Source of the DNA: Burkholderiales bacterium
GTDB lineage: Bacteria; Pseudomonadota; Gammaproteobacteria; Burkholderiales; CAIKXV01
NCBI GenBank assembly: GCA_014379045.1
Contig: JACMMK010000378.1
Span: forward strand, 1 to 18,064
DNA: 18,064 bases
Reading direction: 5' to 3'
The notes under the pieces were generated by a model. The model was not told where the DNA came from, did no database searches, and was given only the letters and a program-made list of their open reading frames with translations. Positions 14,623 to 18,064 of this stretch are shown here, piece after piece. The position numbers were made by a program, and so were the translations under genes. Numbering within the stretch: the first letter of the stretch is position 1; each line of letters starts with the position of its first letter.

Positions 14623-14743
14623 CGTCTGGGCTCCGGACGTTTGCAGGGTTTGCGGGAATGTCGGGTTCAGCGCACGGGCCGCGGTGGCGGCCACGGCGAA
14701 TGAAGACGGTGATGGCAATCGTGCGCTGCGAAGGGCCGCACGC

Positions 14744-15895
14744 TCAGGGCAGGTGCGGCTCGGCGAGGTAGTGTACTGACTGCATCTCGATCAGCCGGCT
14801 CACGGTGCGGTCGAATTCGCCACTGCCCTGCTGCATCTTGTACACGTCGTCGAGCGGGACCTGAAGAAACAGCCGCTCGGGCGGCGCGTGTGCCGACAGG
14901 ATCAGCTTGACCCGACGGTCGTAGAACTCGTCGATCAGCCAGACGAAGCGCCTCGCGACATCGCGTTGCGCCGAGGTCAGTTCGGGAACGTCGGACACGA
15001 TCACCGTATGGTAGCGGCGCGCGAGCTCGATGTAATCGGCCTTGCCACGCGGGCCGTCGCACAGCATACGGAAGTCGAACCACGCGATCCCGTGCGCGGC
15101 GCGCCGTGCGACGAAGTTACGCGCTTCGACCTCGATGTCGACATCGCGCGCACCGGCATCGCATGCGATCTCGCGGAACTCGGCTTCGAGTCGGGCGTCG
15201 ACGCCCGCGTCCGACGCGACGTGATAGACCCCGCCCGCATGCAGCGCACGCAACCGATAGTCGACATTCGCCTCGACCTCGATCACCTGCAGGTGCTGTT
15301 TCAGCAGCTCGATCGCCGGCAGGAAGCCGCTGCGCTGCAATCCGTTGCGATAGAGATCGTCGGGCCTTGCATTCGAGGTCGTGACCAGCACCACGCCTTC
15401 GTCGAACAGGCCCTCGAGGAGATTGCGCATCAGCATCGCGTCGGTGATGTCGGTGACGTGGAACTCGTCGAGACACAGCAGGCGCACGTCCCCGGCGATC
15501 CGGCGCGCGAGTTCGCGCAGCGGATTCGCCTGGCCCTGCAACGCGCGCAGACCCTGGTGGATCTCCTGCATGAAGCGGTGAAAGTGAATGCGCCTGGCGC
15601 GCGCAGCGGGTGCCGCAGCGAAGAAGCTGTCCATCAGGAAGCTCTTGCCCCGACCGACGCCGCCCCAGAGATAGATGCCTTTCACCTCGCGCCTGCGCGT
15701 GAGCAGCCGCAGCAGCGAACCCTCGACGCGCTCGAGCTCGATCAGGTCTTCGTGCAGCCGGCGAAACGCCGGCAGCGTCGCTTCCTGGGCGGTGTCGAGC
15801 GTGTACCCGTGCGCGGCGGCATGCCGGCGCATCCAGTCGGCGATGTCACCGGCGGGCCGCGGGGGTTCGGCAGACGACGAGGAATCCACGTCCAC
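14744..15895 (-). CDS. zapE: Cell division protein ZapE (AFG1-like ATPase)
   Basis: A 383-aa AFG1/ZapE family P-loop ATPase. Walker A is GGVGRGKS (78-85), Walker B is LLCLDEFHV (139-147), with FHRFM (105-109) and a TTSN sensor (172-175), then RSGFLPAIELLKQHL, all typical. ZapE is a cytoplasmic, membrane-associated ATPase that acts at the division ring in Escherichia coli. The start is GTG at 15893-15895; a second GTG lies two codons on. It begins 16 nt after the lpdA stop and so reads as part of the 2-oxoglutarate dehydrogenase operon, an arrangement often seen in Burkholderiales. The length fits the family, allowing for an acidic, Ser-rich first 15 residues. Confidence 0.95.
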   Translation of the reverse strand: MDVDSSSSAEPPRPAGDIADWMRRHAAAHGYTLDTAQEATLPAFRRLHEDLIELERVEGSLLRLLTRRREVKGIYLWGGVGRGKSFLMDSFFAAAPAARARRIHFHRFMQEIHQGLRALQGQANPLRELARRIAGDVRLLCLDEFHVTDITDAMLMRNLLEGLFDEGVVLVTTSNARPDDLYRNGLQRSGFLPAIELLKQHLQVIEVEANVDYRLRALHAGGVYHVASDAGVDARLEAEFREIACDAGARDVDIEVEARNFVARRAAHGIAWFDFRMLCDGPRGKADYIELARRYHTVIVSDVPELTSAQRDVARRFVWLIDEFYDRRVKLILSAHAPPERLFLQVPLDDVYKMQQGSGEFDRTVSRLIEMQSVHYLAEPHLP

Positions 15896-15911
15896 GCGAC
15901 GCGGCTCCAGC

Positions 15912-17336
15912 TCAGAAATGCAACGAGCGCTTGTCTACCGCCAGAGCCGCTTCATGCATCACTTCCGACAACGTCGGGTGCGCATGGACGATGCGCGCGA
16001 GGTCTTCCGAACTCGCCGAGAACTCCATCGCGACCACGGCTTCGGAGATCAACTCCGACGCATGCGCGGCGATGATGTGCACGCCGAGAATCCGGTCGGT
16101 CGCCGCGTCGGCGAGCATCTTCACGAAACCGGTGGTGTCGCCCAGCCCCATCGCGCGCCCGTTGGCGAGGAACGGAATCTGGCCGGTGCGGTAGGAGACC
16201 CCCTCGGCCTTCAACTGCTGTTCGGTCTTGCCGACCCAGGCGATCTCGGGCGAGGTGTAGATGACCCAAGGCACCGTGTCGAGGTTCACATGCCCGGCCT
16301 GCCCGGCGATGATCTCGGCGACCATCACGCCTTCCTCCATCGCCTTGTGTGCGAGCATCGGACCGCGCACCACGTCGCCGACCGCGTAGACATCCGGCAA
16401 CGTCGTCCGGCAATGCGCATCGACTTCGATGAACCCGCGCGCGTCGACCTTGAGCCCGACGGCTTCGGCGCCGAGTCCGTCGGTGTTGGGAACGCGCCCT
16501 ACCGAGACGATGAGACGCTCGACTTCGAGCGTCTCAGCCTTTCCATCCTGCTCGTAGGCGACGGTCACGCCTGCGGCCGAGCGCAGGACCGTGCCGATCT
16601 TGCATCCCAGCCGGATATCGAGACCCTGTTTCTTCGTGAACACCCTCCACGCTTCCTTCGCGACCGCCTCGTCGCAGGCACCGAGAAACGTCGGCAGCGC
16701 CTCGAGGATGACGACCTCGGCGCCCAGTCGCTTCCACACCGACCCCAGTTCGAGGCCGATTACGCCCGAGCCGATGATGCCCAGGCGCTTCGGGACGCTG
16801 GCGAAGTCGAGCGCCCCCACGTTGTCGGAAATCACGTCGTTGTCGACCGGAAGGCCCGGCAGCGTGCGCGCGCGCGAACCGGTCGCGACGATCACGTGCT
16901 TCGCCTCGACCGCCTCGCCACCGACGTCGAGTTGCCAACCGGCGCCGCCGGCCGCGACGAACCTGCCATGGCCGGGCAGGAACGTGACCTTGTACTTCTT
17001 GAACAGCCCCTTGATGCCGCTGGTGAACTGCCCGACGATCTTGTTCTTGCGCCCGAGCATCGTGGCGATGTCGATCTTCGCGTCGGTTACGCTGATGCCG
17101 TGCTGCGCGAAGCCGTCGTGCAGCAGATGGTAGTTCTCCGACGACTGCAGCAACGCCTTCGACGGGATGCACCCGACGTTGAGGCAGGTGCCGCCCAGAC
17201 GTGGCTCGCCTTTCGGATCCGCATACGGTTCTGACTCCGCACACGCGACCGACAGGCCGAGTTGACCGGCCCGGATCGCGGCGACGTAGCCGCCGGGGCC
17301 ACCACCGATCACGACGACATCGAAGGTCTTCGCCAT
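15912..17336 (-). CDS. lpdA: Dihydrolipoyl dehydrogenase (E3) of the 2-oxoglutarate dehydrogenase complex
   Basis: A 474-aa flavoprotein that reoxidises the dihydrolipoyl arm of E2 with NAD. It has the FAD motif VIGGGPGGYVAAIRAGQLG (9-27), the redox disulfide CLNVGC (Cys51, Cys56), the NAD Rossmann motif IGSGVIGLELGSVW, the second FAD motif YAVGDVVRGPMLAHKA, and the C-terminal interface HAHPTLSE with catalytic His453 and Glu458. Length and motifs are complete. The ATG at 17334-17336 follows the odhB stop by 2 nt, with GAGG inside the end of odhB as ribosome site, so the two are coupled. It is downstream of odhB and upstream of zapE, which fits the E3 dedicated to the 2-oxoglutarate complex rather than the pyruvate one. 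Confidence 0.97.
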   Translation of the reverse strand: MAKTFDVVVIGGGPGGYVAAIRAGQLGLSVACAESEPYADPKGEPRLGGTCLNVGCIPSKALLQSSENYHLLHDGFAQHGISVTDAKIDIATMLGRKNKIVGQFTSGIKGLFKKYKVTFLPGHGRFVAAGGAGWQLDVGGEAVEAKHVIVATGSRARTLPGLPVDNDVISDNVGALDFASVPKRLGIIGSGVIGLELGSVWKRLGAEVVILEALPTFLGACDEAVAKEAWRVFTKKQGLDIRLGCKIGTVLRSAAGVTVAYEQDGKAETLEVERLIVSVGRVPNTDGLGAEAVGLKVDARGFIEVDAHCRTTLPDVYAVGDVVRGPMLAHKAMEEGVMVAEIIAGQAGHVNLDTVPWVIYTSPEIAWVGKTEQQLKAEGVSYRTGQIPFLANGRAMGLGDTTGFVKMLADAATDRILGVHIIAAHASELISEAVVAMEFSASSEDLARIVHAHPTLSEVMHEAALAVDKRSLHF

Positions 17337-17338
17337 GC

Positions 17339-18064
17339 TCAGACCTCGAGCAGCAAGCGCGACGGATCTTCCAGGACGTCCTTCATCGCCACCAGCGTCA
17401 GCACCGCCTCACGGCCGTCGATGATCCGGTGATCGTAGGACAGCGCGAGGTAGTTCATCGGTCGGATCACGACCTGCCCGTTCTCCGCCACCGGCCGATC
17501 CTTCGTCGCATGGACACCGAGGATGGCGCTCTGCGGCGGGTTGATGATCGGCGTCGACAGCATCGAGCCGAACACCCCGCCGTTGGAGATCGAGAACGTG
17601 CCGCCGGTCAGTTCTTCCAGCGCGAGCTTGCCATCCTGCGCCCGCTTGCCGAAGTCGGTGATCTGCTTCTCGATCTCGGCCATCGACTTGCGATCGGCAT
17701 CGCGCACGATCGGCACCACGAGCCCGCGCGCGCTCGCCACCGCGACCCCGATGTCGAAATACCCGTGATAGACGATGTCGGTGCCGTCGATCGATGCATT
17801 CACGGCGGGAAACTTCTTCAGCGCATACACGGCCGCCTTGACGAAGAACGACATGAACCCGAGACGCACGCCGTGTTCCTTCTCGAACCGGTCACGGTAC
17901 TTCGCGCGCAGGTCCATCACCGGCTGCATGTTGACTTCGTTGAACGTGGTGAGGATCGCCGCGTTCGACTGCGACTGCAGCAGCCGCTCGGCGACGCGCT
18001 GGCGCAGCCGCGTCATCGCGACCCGCTGTTCGGGCCGGTTGCCGAGAAGCGCCGCGGTATCGAC
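17339..18064 (-). CDS. odhB: Dihydrolipoyllysine succinyltransferase (E2o), 5' end beyond the window
   Basis: The catalytic C-terminal half of E2 of the 2-oxoglutarate dehydrogenase complex, 241 residues of about 400. It opens at the edge in ALLGNRPEQRVAMTRLRQRV, the standard start of the acyltransferase domain, and contains LTTFNEVNM, FFVKAAVYALKKFPAVNAS, GGTFSISNGGVFGSMLSTP, INPPQSAILG and the catalytic SYDHRIIDGREAV (H-x-x-x-D-G). The TFNEVNM and PAVNAS forms favour succinyl- over acetyltransferase. The lipoyl and E1/E3-binding domains lie off the right edge, and odhA would be expected beyond them. The apparent in-frame ATG at 18016 is internal and not the start. Confidence 0.95.
   Translation of the reverse strand, partial: VDTAALLGNRPEQRVAMTRLRQRVAERLLQSQSNAAILTTFNEVNMQPVMDLRAKYRDRFEKEHGVRLGFMSFFVKAAVYALKKFPAVNASIDGTDIVYHGYFDIGVAVASARGLVVPIVRDADRKSMAEIEKQITDFGKRAQDGKLALEELTGGTFSISNGGVFGSMLSTPIINPPQSAILGVHATKDRPVAENGQVVIRPMNYLALSYDHRIIDGREAVLTLVAMKDVLEDPSRLLLEV

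Noticed and set aside
14734..14760. Hairpin with stem GCCGCAC / GTGCGGC around the zapE stop codon
   Set aside because: The stem is 7 bp with an 11-nt loop that includes the stop codon, and no T-tract follows on the minus strand. Too weak to call a terminator.

Overview
The window is a GC-rich, densely coded stretch of a betaproteobacterial chromosome, most likely Burkholderiales. Two things point there: the odhB-lpdA-zapE order at the right edge, and a Bug/TctC-type periplasmic solute receptor. Almost every long reading frame on the non-coding strands is a high-GC shadow.

Layout. (A) 1-3667, minus strand: a tight operon reading leftward with a 73-aa stand-alone biotin carrier protein, an acyl-CoA carboxyltransferase subunit (CT1), a sulfite-oxidase-fold molybdenum enzyme without export signal, and an ETF beta subunit cut by the left edge. 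(B) 3791-4549, plus strand: a divergent GntR/FCD regulator. (C) 4550-7606: an apparently foreign segment holding a polytopic GT-C-like glycosyltransferase, a short C-terminal remnant coupled to it, a stretch with no recognisable gene, and a small two-helix membrane protein. (D) 7607-10128, minus: a second carboxyltransferase (CT2) followed by a Bug receptor. (E) 10421-13347, plus: a third carboxyltransferase (CT3) overlapping a biotin carboxylase subunit that lacks a biotin carrier domain. (F) 13348-13692: a hairpin and a ferritin-like gene remnant. (G) 13693-18064, minus: the end of the 2-oxoglutarate dehydrogenase operon (odhB, lpdA), zapE, and a GhrA-like 2-hydroxyacid dehydrogenase.

How the parts fit. 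Blocks A, B, D and E together look like one catabolic locus. It holds all the separate pieces of a biotin-dependent acyl-CoA carboxylase (one BC, one BCCP, three CT subunits), an uptake receptor, a redox enzyme and an electron-transfer flavoprotein. The strongest evidence that they are one regulon is an identical 14-bp inverted repeat, GATTGT-TG-ACAATC, found in both divergent promoter regions (3729-3742 and 10220-10233), one of them directly in front of the GntR gene. The substrate cannot be read from sequence. CT2 and CT3 resemble each other more than CT1, and both lack the glycine-rich AGGA/AGGP signature at the N-domain active site, so a heteromeric or functionally altered carboxyltransferase is possible. 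This is the candidate for an undescribed system.
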